This document shows, piece after piece, positions 1 to 8,108 of a stretch of DNA of 64,000 nt (the stretch's first letter is position 1; each line of letters opens with the position of its first letter). The stretch spans positions 190,095 to 254,094 of the forward strand of contig CAVYIF010000015.1 in assembly GCA_963768585.1 (NCBI GenBank). Reading direction: 5' to 3'. The notes under the pieces are model-generated. The model made no database searches, was not told the origin of the DNA, and saw nothing but the letters and a program-made list of their open reading frames with translations. This DNA comes from CAVUNY01 sp963768585. Its GTDB lineage: Bacteria; Chloroflexota; Anaerolineae; Anaerolineales; Anaerolineaceae. The translations under genes and the position numbers were made by a program.

Positions 1-312
1 GGTCACGGAATACCCGATGATCGCCAGAAAAAGCACATTAAACAGCGCGCCGATGAAGATGAACGGGCGCCGCCGGCCCCAACGCAGCGTGCTGCGGTCG
101 CTGAGCATACCAAACAGGGGTTGGGTAAACATGGCCACCGCCAGGCCCACCCAGCGCAGCGTGCCCAGGTAGGTGGTTTTCTCCTCGGGTGGCATGAAAA
201 GCACGATCAGGTAAGGCAGCAGCAAAGGGGTCAGAATGCCGGAAGCGGTGCTTAATCCCAGGGTGTAGCTGTTGATCGCCAGAAAATCATACCAGTGCAG
301 CGTTCGTTTCAA
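1..312 (-). CDS. MFS transporter, N-terminal part (runs off window)
   Basis: The minus-strand frame is open from a TTG at 310-312 to the window edge (104 codons). It reads as an N-terminal membrane segment, then a second helix, then a loop GMLSDRSTLRWGRRRPF. That loop is the classic loop 2-3 motif of major facilitator superfamily transporters, here of the SLC45/GPH-like type with RRRPF. A GGAG ribosome-binding site lies 7 nt before the TTG, and no ATG is better placed. It starts 18 nt after the degV stop on the same strand, so the two are probably co-transcribed. Substrate cannot be judged; sugars are typical for the subfamily. The C-terminus is outside the window. Confidence 0.75.
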   Translation of the reverse strand, partial: MKRTLHWYDFLAINSYTLGLSTASGILTPLLLPYLIVLFMPPEEKTTYLGTLRWVGLAVAMFTQPLFGMLSDRSTLRWGRRRPFIFIGALFNVLFLAIIGYSVT

Positions 313-330
313 TGATTTGCTCCGTATAGT

Positions 331-1176
331 TTATTCGTTGTATCCTGCCAGGGCCAGGGCCCGCGGGCCGGTGTTAATTCCCAGTACAGGGCCGGTAATG
401 TTGGTTAAAATTTCCTCCGGGTGCGTTTCCTGCTGGATGCGTTCGATGAGACGAGCCGCTTCTTCAGGCGCATCGCCATGGCTCAACGCCACCCGGAAAG
501 GCCGCCGGGGGTCGATGGTTTGAAAAAACCGCCGGTAAAACTCGTCCACAGCCTTGCGCCGGGTGCGGGTAGCCGCCAGGTCGACCACTTCTCCACTGCG
601 CGCATCCACATCCAACACCGGCTTGACCTGCAGCAGCGTGCCGATCAGGTGTTTTGCGCGGCCGATGCGCCCGCCTTTTTGCAGAAAATCGAGCGTATCC
701 AGGCAGACATGCAGGTGCAACCCGCGGCGGATGGCATCCACGCGAGCCACGATCTCAGCTGCACCGGCTCCGGAATCCCGCAGACGGGCTGCGGCCAACA
801 CCAGCAGCCCCAATCCCAGGGTTGTGGTGCGCGTATCGACCACATGCACCGGAAAATCCACCTGGCGGCTGGCTGCCACGGCATTCTGATAAGCGCCGCT
901 GAAGCTGGCGTTGATGATCGGGACCACAATTTCATCCGCCCCGCTCGCCTTGAGGCGCCGGAATGCACCAAGAAACGCCAACTCCGGCACGGCCGAGGTG
1001 GTCGGCAGAATGGGGTCGCGCTCCAACCGCCTGTAAAAATCGTCCGGCTGTAGATCAACCCGGTCGCGAAACTGCTCGCTGCCCCAGATGATGAAGTGCG
1101 GGAGCACGGTGATATGGTACTGCTCCAGCAGGGGCTGGGGCAGATCGCAGGTGCTGTCGGTCAGAATTTCGATCAT
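331..1176 (-). CDS. degV: DegV family fatty-acid-binding protein
   Basis: 281 aa, the normal length for DegV. It starts with the diagnostic IEILTDSTCDLP strand and loop, and ends with a GPVLGINTGPRALALAGY segment that matches the family's C-terminal 'G.V.G.H.GPG..g' fatty-acid headgroup site. DegV/FakB proteins bind a single fatty acid and present it to the FakA kinase for phosphorylation; no fakA is visible here. GGTGAG lies upstream of the ATG. It is divergent from the M48 protease gene and followed closely by an MFS transporter. Family assignment is firm; lipid preference is unknown. Confidence 0.92.
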   Translation of the reverse strand: MIEILTDSTCDLPQPLLEQYHITVLPHFIIWGSEQFRDRVDLQPDDFYRRLERDPILPTTSAVPELAFLGAFRRLKASGADEIVVPIINASFSGAYQNAVAASRQVDFPVHVVDTRTTTLGLGLLVLAAARLRDSGAGAAEIVARVDAIRRGLHLHVCLDTLDFLQKGGRIGRAKHLIGTLLQVKPVLDVDARSGEVVDLAATRTRRKAVDEFYRRFFQTIDPRRPFRVALSHGDAPEEAARLIERIQQETHPEEILTNITGPVLGINTGPRALALAGYNE

Positions 1177-1236
1177 GTTTTACTCACCAGTAAATTCTAC
1201 CTGAAGAACTAACAAACATAAGAAACCTGGGTGGGA

Positions 1237-1242
1237 TATAAT
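1237..1242 (+). promoter_or_regulatory. -10 box, possible leaderless start of the M48 gene
   Basis: TATAAT ends 7 nt before the ATG of the M48 protease gene and no Shine-Dalgarno sequence lies between. Transcription would start at or next to the start codon, suggesting a leaderless mRNA. No good -35 box is visible. Confidence 0.45.
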
Positions 1243-1249
1243 CGGGGCT

Positions 1250-2401
1250 ATGGAAAAACCCACCACTCCCCATGTACATCTCGATCCGGAACGCCAGAAG
1301 CAGGCAAAAATCTATGCACGCCTCAAACGGCGTCTGCTGCCGCTTGACCTGGCGATCAGCGGGGTCTTTGCCCTGGCATGGTTGGTGTTTGGCTGGTCGA
1401 GCGCGCTCAAAAGTGCTTTAGCGAACATCAGCGCCAATCCCTGGCTGCTGGTGCTGCTGTATGCCGGCGTGTTCGGCGGAATTTACTTCCTGGTCAACCT
1501 GCCGCTTTCCTATTATTCCGATTTTATCCTGCCCCATCGCTTTGGCCAATCCAACCAGAACCTGCGCGGCTGGATCATCGACCTGGTTAAGGGCATCCTG
1601 GTAGGCGGGCTGGTTGGCGGAGTCGTGCTCGAAATTATCTACCTCATCCTGCGCGCCTTCCCGGAGACGTGGTGGCTGTGGGCGGCGGGTTTCTTGCTGG
1701 TCTTTAATGTGCTGCTGGCCAACCTGGCCCCGGTGCTGCTGTTGCCGCTTTTCAATAAATTCGTCCCCCTGGGCGAAGAACACCGCGAACTGGCCGAACG
1801 CCTGATGCGTCTGAGCGAACGCGCCGGGACGCGCGTCCAGGGCGTTTACAAGTTCGACATGAGCCAGCGCACCAAGGCCGCCAACGCCGCCCTGACCGGG
1901 ATGGGCCGCACGCGGCGCATCATCCTCGGCGACACGCTGTTAGACGCCTTCACCTCCGATGAAATCGAAACCGTGCTGGCCCACGAGCTGGGCCACCACG
2001 TCAATCGCGATATTCCTCTCTCAATCGCCTTCGAGACGGTTTCGACCCTGGTCGGGCTGTGGCTGGCTTCGCTGGCTTTGAATTGGGGGGTGGCGTTTTT
2101 CGGCTTCGCGGGCCTGGCGGATATCGCCGCCCTGCCGCTGTTGATGTTGGCGATGGGCCTCTTTGGGCTGGTCACCATGCCGCTAAGCAATGGCTTCTCG
2201 CGCTGGCGCGAGCGCCTGGCCGACCGCTACGCCCTGCAGGCCACGCGCAATGGGCCGGCCTTTGCCTCGGCCATGACCCGCCTGGCCAACCAGAACCTGG
2301 CCGAAGTCGACCCCGAGCCCTGGGTGGAATGGCTGCTGTATTCGCACCCGGCGCTCAGCAAACGGATCGAGATGGCACAAACATTCATGGACCATCCCTA
2401 G
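1250..2401 (+). CDS. M48 family zinc metalloprotease (Ste24/HtpX-like)
   Basis: 383 aa membrane protease. A short cytoplasmic N-terminus is followed by hydrophobic helices near residues 33-50, 62-82, 108-130 and 140-165. The zinc motif HELGHH is at 245-250, and further membrane segments and a distal RERLADRYAL segment supply the third ligand region. This order matches Ste24-type CAAX protease homologues (M48A) better than HtpX, which is shorter. It probably cleaves membrane or lipidated proteins at the inner membrane. Only a TATAAT box and no ribosome-binding site precede the ATG. It ends in TAG, showing that amber is a normal stop codon here. It is divergent from degV. Confidence 0.9.
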   Translation: MEKPTTPHVHLDPERQKQAKIYARLKRRLLPLDLAISGVFALAWLVFGWSSALKSALANISANPWLLVLLYAGVFGGIYFLVNLPLSYYSDFILPHRFGQSNQNLRGWIIDLVKGILVGGLVGGVVLEIIYLILRAFPETWWLWAAGFLLVFNVLLANLAPVLLLPLFNKFVPLGEEHRELAERLMRLSERAGTRVQGVYKFDMSQRTKAANAALTGMGRTRRIILGDTLLDAFTSDEIETVLAHELGHHVNRDIPLSIAFETVSTLVGLWLASLALNWGVAFFGFAGLADIAALPLLMLAMGLFGLVTMPLSNGFSRWRERLADRYALQATRNGPAFASAMTRLANQNLAEVDPEPWVEWLLYSHPALSKRIEMAQTFMDHP

Positions 2402-2470
2402 ATTTTTCCCGGCATTGGTGACCCTGGCCCCTCATGGATTAAAACTCCCCGGTCGTTTGTAGATGAAGCA

Positions 2471-4495
2471 TCACCCTTTCAAACTGGCCCCGTGCGCGCA
2501 GTGCCTGGCATGAAACACACAGCTCGTGTACTGGCAGCGCCACGACCCGTGCAGCTTTTCCAGTTCGCCGGGGTCCTGCGGCCAGGGGTCGCCGCCCATC
2601 CGCTTGCGAACCAGGGCCAGGGTCTCGGTGTCGAAATCATCCCACACATTTTTCGGCTGTTCCAACTGGCTGCGCAAAGCCCACAGGGTGTTGTAGCAGC
2701 CCATGGCGGTCATCTCAACCGCATTTTGCTGTGAAAAGCCCATGCGTTCGGTAAACTGCAGCGTGTCCAGGGGCATTTTTTCCGGGTAGACCTTAATTTC
2801 ACTGACGTGCAAAGGCATTTTTTTGCCGAGCATTTCCTGCGCCCAATCCTCCAGGCGCTGCAGGATGCCGTCGCTGCTGCGGCCCAAAAATCCGCGCAGC
2901 TTAAGCTCCCGGGCATTTTCGAGCAGCGCACCTTCCAATATCTCGCGCTGAGCCGGATCGAGCTGGTCCAGCAGGGAGTGCGTGCTTTGCAGCAGCGCCA
3001 GCAGCGATTGCCCAAGGGCCGAGCCACGATCTCCGAAGGTGTTAATCGTGTTCACCACCACCGCGTCGCTGGACTGCTTGGCCACGCCCTGGATGGCACG
3101 GGTACGGTTGACCACCTGGTAAAGGGCCGGGTCGCGCGCGTCAACCTCTTCCACCTTGGGCTCGACACCCAGGAAGATGATAAACAATTCCAGGTCGACA
3201 TTCTGCTTGGAGATGCCCTGCGCATCCACCCATTCACGCGTGGCGTCAATCGCGCTGTTGGAGGGGGTGTTGTCAATCGTCCCACCGTCCACATAGGTAT
3301 CACTCAGGCGCGGGAAAAAACTGCGGATCTGGGCCGAACTGCGCCAGCTTTCGACCAGCTTTTTCCAACTTTCTTGCGCACGGTCGTCGGTTCCATGGCG
3401 CGCTTCATAAGCCGCATGCAGCTGCTCGCGCGCCAGGTCGTTGTCCAGCCAGTTCTCCAGTAAGCCGCGCAGCAGCTGGTTTTCGCTTTGATCTTCAGGA
3501 AAGAGTGCCTGGAAGGGGAAAGGCGCGAATACTCCCGGAAAGCGACCCGAGGCGAGTGCCGCCTGAAGGGCAAACGGGTTGCCCGGAAGCTGCAGGCGGA
3601 AACTGCCCAACGGGATCATATCCGGGTCGGTGGCGTTCAGGCGCCAGGCCTGGGTTTCCATAAACGCCAAAAAGTCCTCCGCCGACAGGTAAGAAGAAAT
3701 TTCCAGGCGCCCGGTGCGGTAGTTGGCACGCGTCAGGCGCACCTCAAACCCGGCCTCACGGTAATCGCGAAAAGTGCGGGCCGGATCGATCAGCCCCGTA
3801 CTGCCTGCCGTGACGACATCCGCGGTCAATGGGCCTTCCAACTGCTCGGCGCGTAAGGGTGTGACCGGGTCAGTGAACATTTTCAAGACGCCCTGGTCGC
3901 CACCTACCGGGATCAGCGAACGCTCCAGGTTGAAGCGGCGCAAATAGGTGCGCATGGCCTCCTCAAAAAACGAGGTCTGATGGGATCTGAAGATGCGCAG
4001 CAGTTGCCCCATGCCGCCCACCCGCTCGACCAGTTCCTTCACCAGGCGGACTGCCGCGGGCCAAACCGCCAGCGGCGGCACTGCCCTATGGTCGGGATCG
4101 GTCCACCACCAACCAATTTTGACCATGTCCGCCAGATCCAGGTTGAAATTTTGCAGGTCGTCTTTGAGCTGTCCGAGCGGGCCCTGTTCACTGTCATCCA
4201 CGATTTTTTTCTGCGGCAGCAGCATCCAGGTGTGCAGGTAACATTTGACGTATTCATCCATCGCTTCAATGGCCTGCTCGCGGGTGAGATGCTTTTCAGC
4301 GGCCAGTTTTTTGCTGCGCAGCTGGTATTCGGCATAAAAAATAGAGTTCATTGCCCCAATCGACGAACCCGTGATTACGTCGAATTTCATCCCTGTGATG
4401 TGGAAGGCATGAATCACGCCCGCTTCGTACAGGCCCTTGGCCCCGCCCCCGGTCAGGACAAAGCCGCGCCGTTTGACTCGATCTGTATTTGCCAT
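2471..4495 (-). CDS. large patatin-like phospholipase
   Basis: I place the start at 4495 because TGGAGGTAAGAGC sits directly upstream; a longer frame to 4558 has no such site. The 674 aa protein has the oxyanion loop GGGAKG (16-21), nucleophile GSSIG (Ser45) and the partner aspartate in VDGGTIDNTP near residue 400, so the Ser-Asp dyad is intact. Patatins hydrolyse acyl esters of lipids. At about 670 aa this is over twice the usual size of bacterial patatins: roughly 350 residues separate nucleophile and Asp, and a C-terminal 270-residue extension ends in a Cys/His cluster (WRCQYTSCVFHARHCAH). No signal peptide or membrane helix is evident. Alternative: a CapV-like effector, but no cyclase or partner lies nearby. 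Confidence 0.9.
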   Translation of the reverse strand: MANTDRVKRRGFVLTGGGAKGLYEAGVIHAFHITGMKFDVITGSSIGAMNSIFYAEYQLRSKKLAAEKHLTREQAIEAMDEYVKCYLHTWMLLPQKKIVDDSEQGPLGQLKDDLQNFNLDLADMVKIGWWWTDPDHRAVPPLAVWPAAVRLVKELVERVGGMGQLLRIFRSHQTSFFEEAMRTYLRRFNLERSLIPVGGDQGVLKMFTDPVTPLRAEQLEGPLTADVVTAGSTGLIDPARTFRDYREAGFEVRLTRANYRTGRLEISSYLSAEDFLAFMETQAWRLNATDPDMIPLGSFRLQLPGNPFALQAALASGRFPGVFAPFPFQALFPEDQSENQLLRGLLENWLDNDLAREQLHAAYEARHGTDDRAQESWKKLVESWRSSAQIRSFFPRLSDTYVDGGTIDNTPSNSAIDATREWVDAQGISKQNVDLELFIIFLGVEPKVEEVDARDPALYQVVNRTRAIQGVAKQSSDAVVVNTINTFGDRGSALGQSLLALLQSTHSLLDQLDPAQREILEGALLENARELKLRGFLGRSSDGILQRLEDWAQEMLGKKMPLHVSEIKVYPEKMPLDTLQFTERMGFSQQNAVEMTAMGCYNTLWALRSQLEQPKNVWDDFDTETLALVRKRMGGDPWPQDPGELEKLHGSWRCQYTSCVFHARHCAHGASLKG

Positions 4496-4643
4496 GCTCT
4501 TACCTCCAATCAAGCTTAATCCAACCCTTTTTGAACCATGCACCCCGCAACCGGGCAAAACACGCGCTCATTCTTGACTACATGTATAAAGATTATACAA
4601 AAATCAAGAGTGCAAAGCAATTCCAGGTTCCGTAGTTCCGTAG

Positions 4644-4754
4644 GTTGGTTTGAGGGGCAAGAAAACCAACGAAAAGCCCGAGCCTGACCTGCCCCGAAAC
4701 CCAACAACGGCTTTTGACCCATTGGATGCGTCGTCGATTGCGTTGGGTTTCGGG
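4644..4754. repeat. intergenic inverted-repeat element
   Basis: The 450-base gap between the patatin and URO-D genes has no credible ORF. It contains an 8-bp stem (4644-4651 with 4663-4670) and a 13-bp perfect inverted repeat CCCGAAACCCAAC at 4693-4705, matched at 4742-4754. The downstream stretch to about 4840 is GC-rich and repeat-like. It may be a small MITE-type or RNA-structured element; I cannot name a family. Confidence 0.45.
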
Positions 4755-4871
4755 CGGAAGAGGTTATCGAATCATGATGGAGATTTGCCGCCCTCAACCC
4801 GCGCTTCGCGCACCCGCAGGGGTGCCAACCTACACAAAATCGATATCCAAAAAACTTAACCTCCAAACGAA

Positions 4872-4900
4872 TTGACAACGTTGTCAAGATTTGTTATAGT
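4872..4900 (+). promoter_or_regulatory. sigma-70 promoter overlapped by a palindromic operator
   Basis: A -35 TTGACA (4872-4877), a 17-bp spacer and a -10 TATAGT (4895-4900) lie 48 bases before the URO-D start. The -35 is embedded in a perfect 16-bp palindrome TTGACAACGTTGTCAA (4872-4887) with a central CG, the architecture of LacI-family operators. A repressor bound there would block RNA polymerase. No lacI-type gene is in the window. Confidence 0.75.
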
Positions 4901-4947
4901 ATTCCAGGCAACTGCCTCAAGTCCATTTTCATCACCGGAGACCATCC

Positions 4948-6345
4948 ATGCCCGAACCCCATGCTCATCCTGACCGAGCCGGCCTGACCGGCAAAGAACT
5001 GCTTTTCAAAACCCTCAGACACGAACCCACCCCGGCCATCCCCTGGGTGCCTTTTGCCGGCGTGCATGTCGGCCTGTTGAAAGGTCATTCGGCGCGTGCC
5101 GTTCTGACCGACCCCAAAAAACTGCTCGAATCGCTGCTGGAAGCCAACCGCCTGTACACGCCCGACGGCCAACCGGTGGTGTTCGATCTGCAAATCGAAG
5201 CCGAAATTCTGGGCTGCGAGCTGATGTGGTCCGAAGATTCGCCACCCATGGTGGTCACCCACCCATTAGACTCCAACCTGGAAATTCCCGATCATCTGCC
5301 GGTCCCCGGCGAGGGCCGTTTACCCGGCATTTTACAGGTCATGCGCCAGATGAAGGCGGCCGTGGGCCAGCGTACCGCGCTCTATGGGCTGGTCACCGGA
5401 CCCTTTACCCTGGCCTCGCATCTGCGCGGCACTGAAATCTTCATGGACCTGGTCGACCAGCCCGAATATGCACAGGCCCTGCTGGCTTACGCGGCACAAG
5501 TGGTGAATGCGGTCACCGCCATGTACATTGAGGCCGGGATGGACGTGATCGCCGTGGTGGACCCGGTCATCTCGCAGATCTCGCCGCGTCACTTCAAACG
5601 CTTTATGCACGAACCTTTCCGCCAGGTTTTCGACTTCATTCGGACGCAGGGGGCCTTCTCGGCATTTTTTGTATGCGGCGATGCCACCAAGAATATCGAA
5701 TCCATGTGCCTGACCGGGCCAGACTGCATTGCCGTCGACGAAAACGTCAATATGCTGGCCGCGCAGCAGGTTACAGCGCGCTACAATATCACCCTGGAAG
5801 GCAATATTCCCCTCACCTCGCGCATGTTGTTGGGCACCCAGCAGGACAATATGCAGTATGTGATTGAAATGTTGGATACCCTGGACCACCACAACCTGAT
5901 CATCTCTCCCGGCTGCGACATGCCTTACGCCACCCCGGTCGAAAACGTGATCGGTGCCGCCGAAGCCATCCGCGATCCCAAACAGGCGCGCCTGATTCTG
6001 GCCAATTACCAGGCCCAGGATATCGATCTTTCGGCTGTCGTCCTGCCGGATTACGCCCACCTCGACCGCCCCTTGATGGAAGTGTTCACCCTTGATTCGG
6101 CTTCGTGCGCGGCCTGCAGTTATATGCTGGCGGCGGCGGTGCGCGCCGCGACGGCGCTGGGTGATGAAAACGTCGATCTGGTGGAATATAAGATCACCAA
6201 ACCCGAAAATATCGCCCGCCTGATGAAAATGGGGATCAAAAACCTGCCTTCGATCCTGATCAATGGCGAACTCAAATTCAGTTCGTTGATCCCCAGCCAT
6301 GCTGAACTGCTGGAGGCCATCGACCCTTATCTGGCAAAAGCATGA
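4948..6345 (+). CDS. URO-D/MtaA-type protein fused to a thioredoxin-fold domain
   Basis: 465 aa. Residues 14-345 match the uroporphyrinogen decarboxylase / cobalamin methyltransferase (MtaA, CmuA) family. In MtaA the zinc site is H-x-C...C; here FVC (Cys243) and SPGC (Cys323) are present but the His is Phe, so zinc binding would differ. Residues 375-465 form a small thioredoxin/glutaredoxin-like domain with CAAC at 387-390 and the cis-proline loop NLPS around 434. GGAG precedes the ATG. The downstream COG0523 GTPase starts 7 nt after the stop. A role in corrinoid-linked methyl transfer or metal handling is inferred; it is unlikely to be the haem-pathway HemE. Confidence 0.8.
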   Translation: MPEPHAHPDRAGLTGKELLFKTLRHEPTPAIPWVPFAGVHVGLLKGHSARAVLTDPKKLLESLLEANRLYTPDGQPVVFDLQIEAEILGCELMWSEDSPPMVVTHPLDSNLEIPDHLPVPGEGRLPGILQVMRQMKAAVGQRTALYGLVTGPFTLASHLRGTEIFMDLVDQPEYAQALLAYAAQVVNAVTAMYIEAGMDVIAVVDPVISQISPRHFKRFMHEPFRQVFDFIRTQGAFSAFFVCGDATKNIESMCLTGPDCIAVDENVNMLAAQQVTARYNITLEGNIPLTSRMLLGTQQDNMQYVIEMLDTLDHHNLIISPGCDMPYATPVENVIGAAEAIRDPKQARLILANYQAQDIDLSAVVLPDYAHLDRPLMEVFTLDSASCAACSYMLAAAVRAATALGDENVDLVEYKITKPENIARLMKMGIKNLPSILINGELKFSSLIPSHAELLEAIDPYLAKA

Positions 6346-6352
6346 GGTGCAG

Positions 6353-7429
6353 ATGCGTGTACACCTGGTAGGCGGGTTCCTGGGCAGCGGAAAAACCACC
6401 GCGATTATTGCCGCCGCAAAACAATTGATTGCCGAGGGGCAGCGCGTGGGGATTGTGACCAACGACCAGGGAAAGTACCTGGTTGACACCGGCTTCTTCC
6501 AACTGTCTGACCTGCCCACGGTGGAGGTATCTGGAGGCTGTTTCTGCTGCAACTACGACGACCTGGATGCCCGCCTGGACCAATTGGCGACCAGCGCCAG
6601 GCCGGATGTGATTTTTGCCGAATCGGTGGGGTCGTGCGCCGACCTGGTCGCCACGGTGATCAAACCCATGCTGGAACTGCGCATGCTGGAATTCACCCCG
6701 GCCAGCCTGTCGGTATTTACCGACAGCCGTTTGCTGCGTCTGCGCCTGCTGGGCGAGCCGATGCCGTTCAACGAGGACGTGTGCTACATCTTCGACAAGC
6801 AAATCGAAGAGTCCGGGCTGCTGGTGGTCAATAAGATTGACCTGCTCACCCCTCAGCGCTATGAGGACCTGAATCTGCTGATCGCCCAGCACTACCCGGC
6901 TAAAGCGGTCCTGTTCCAGAACAGCCTGGCGCCTGGCAGCGCCGCGAACTGGCTGCGCCGCCTCTCCAAAAAGGGCACGGGGCCCCTCCCGACCCGCTCC
7001 CTGGATATCGATTACCAGCGCTACGGCGCGGGTGAGGCTCGCCTGGCATGGCTCGACCAGACTTTAACCATCGAACTCGCCGGGCGCAGCGGCCGGCAGG
7101 CGCTGCAGCAGCTGATTGAAGAATTTCTGGCGGCCCTCCAGGCCCAACCGGCCGCCATCGGGCACGTCAAGTTTCTGGCGCAATCCAGCGGCGGGGGAAG
7201 CTGCAAATTGAGCTTTCCCACCCTGCCGGAAACCGGCTGGCAGGAGCGCATCCCCGACCTGCCGGGTGAACGGATCGACCTGCTGATCAACGCGCGGGTG
7301 GAGATGGAAGCGGACGCGCTGCAGGCCCTCTTCGCGGCGGTGCTGCAGCGCAGTGGGCTGGACATTCACTCCGAGGGCAGCCAATCCTTCCACCCGAGCC
7401 AACCCAATCCCACCCATCGTATCTCATAA
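6353..7429 (+). CDS. COG0523 (CobW-type) G3E GTPase
   Basis: 358 aa from the ATG at 6353, which has AGGTG just upstream; the longer frame would overlap the previous gene. Walker A GGFLGSGKT is at 7-15, the metal motif GCFCC (CxCC 63-66) follows, and the guanine-specificity motif VVNKID is present. COG0523 proteins are GTP-dependent metallochaperones inserting Zn, Co or Ni into client proteins. The family's usual C-terminal CobW_C domain is weak here. Tight coupling to the URO-D/thioredoxin gene suggests that protein is the client. The closing hairpin at 7436 ends the operon. Confidence 0.88.
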   Translation: MRVHLVGGFLGSGKTTAIIAAAKQLIAEGQRVGIVTNDQGKYLVDTGFFQLSDLPTVEVSGGCFCCNYDDLDARLDQLATSARPDVIFAESVGSCADLVATVIKPMLELRMLEFTPASLSVFTDSRLLRLRLLGEPMPFNEDVCYIFDKQIEESGLLVVNKIDLLTPQRYEDLNLLIAQHYPAKAVLFQNSLAPGSAANWLRRLSKKGTGPLPTRSLDIDYQRYGAGEARLAWLDQTLTIELAGRSGRQALQQLIEEFLAALQAQPAAIGHVKFLAQSSGGGSCKLSFPTLPETGWQERIPDLPGERIDLLINARVEMEADALQALFAAVLQRSGLDIHSEGSQSFHPSQPNPTHRIS

Positions 7430-7435
7430 AAAACA

Positions 7436-7470
7436 GGTAGTTTGCGCCGGCTGCGCCGGCGCAAACTACC
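7436..7470. terminator. bidirectional terminator hairpin
   Basis: Perfect 16-bp stem with a TGC loop lies between convergent genes (COG0523 GTPase on plus, MOSC on minus). It is flanked by A-rich sequence on the left and TATAAAAATAAA on the right, so it could terminate both directions. Confidence 0.7.
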
Positions 7471-7492
7471 TATAAAAATAAACTGAAGACGC

Positions 7493-8041
7493 TCAAGGCG
7501 CCTGGATGCGGATCTCGTCCCCGACCTGGATGCTGCCGGGCCGGTCTACCACCGCCACCAGGCCGCGTTTGTGCAGCGCCGCCCGGGGAAATTCGCCGGC
7601 CAGCCCGGCAACCTGGGGGAACTGCGCCTGGAGCACCTTCCCCGGGCTGCTGCAGGGCAAATTCTCACCCGTCATCACCAGCACCGCGCCGCTGCTAAAA
7701 AACAGACGCGTCCTGCAAGGCACCAGGGTAAGGGAAGGGATGCCTTCCACCAGCAGGTTGGCCCCCAGCCATTCGGGGCGCACCTCGGGCAGGTGCAGCG
7801 CGTCGGCAATCTGTGCCAGTTCCTCTGCCGAGACCAGGCTGACCTGACGCTCGTTGCGGATCACCGTCCCGCGCGGATAGAAAGGGGTGCGCCCATCGGA
7901 ATGAAGGGTGAACCCGCGGTGACGGTCGTCATCAAACCCTTCAAAGGTGACGTTGACCTGCGGCTGCGCCGTGCTGACCAGCGAATGAGGATCGCGCCCG
8001 ACCAGCACCGCGCGCACGATTCCAACCTGGGAAAATGGCAT
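7493..8041 (-). CDS. MOSC domain protein
   Basis: 182 aa, made up almost entirely of one MOSC (molybdenum cofactor sulfurase C-terminal) domain. It contains the GANLLVEGIP strand-turn and a later PCSSPGKVLQ segment with the conserved cysteine (CSSPG) proposed to carry sulfur. Stand-alone MOSC proteins are linked to Mo-cofactor sulfur transfer or reduction of N-hydroxylated compounds. AGAGGA lies before the ATG, and a TATAAT-type -10 is at 8080-8085 on this strand. No Mo enzymes are nearby. Confidence 0.85.
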   Translation of the reverse strand: MPFSQVGIVRAVLVGRDPHSLVSTAQPQVNVTFEGFDDDRHRGFTLHSDGRTPFYPRGTVIRNERQVSLVSAEELAQIADALHLPEVRPEWLGANLLVEGIPSLTLVPCRTRLFFSSGAVLVMTGENLPCSSPGKVLQAQFPQVAGLAGEFPRAALHKRGLVAVVDRPGSIQVGDEIRIQAP

Positions 8042-8108
8042 AAAAAAATCCTCTGACTTTATTTTTTTAGGACCAGCCTATTATACCTGTGAAAACGGTC
8101 GATTCCGG

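Noticed and set aside
5332..6552. 406-codon minus-strand ORF
   Set aside because: Antisense shadow of the URO-D/COG0523 operon.
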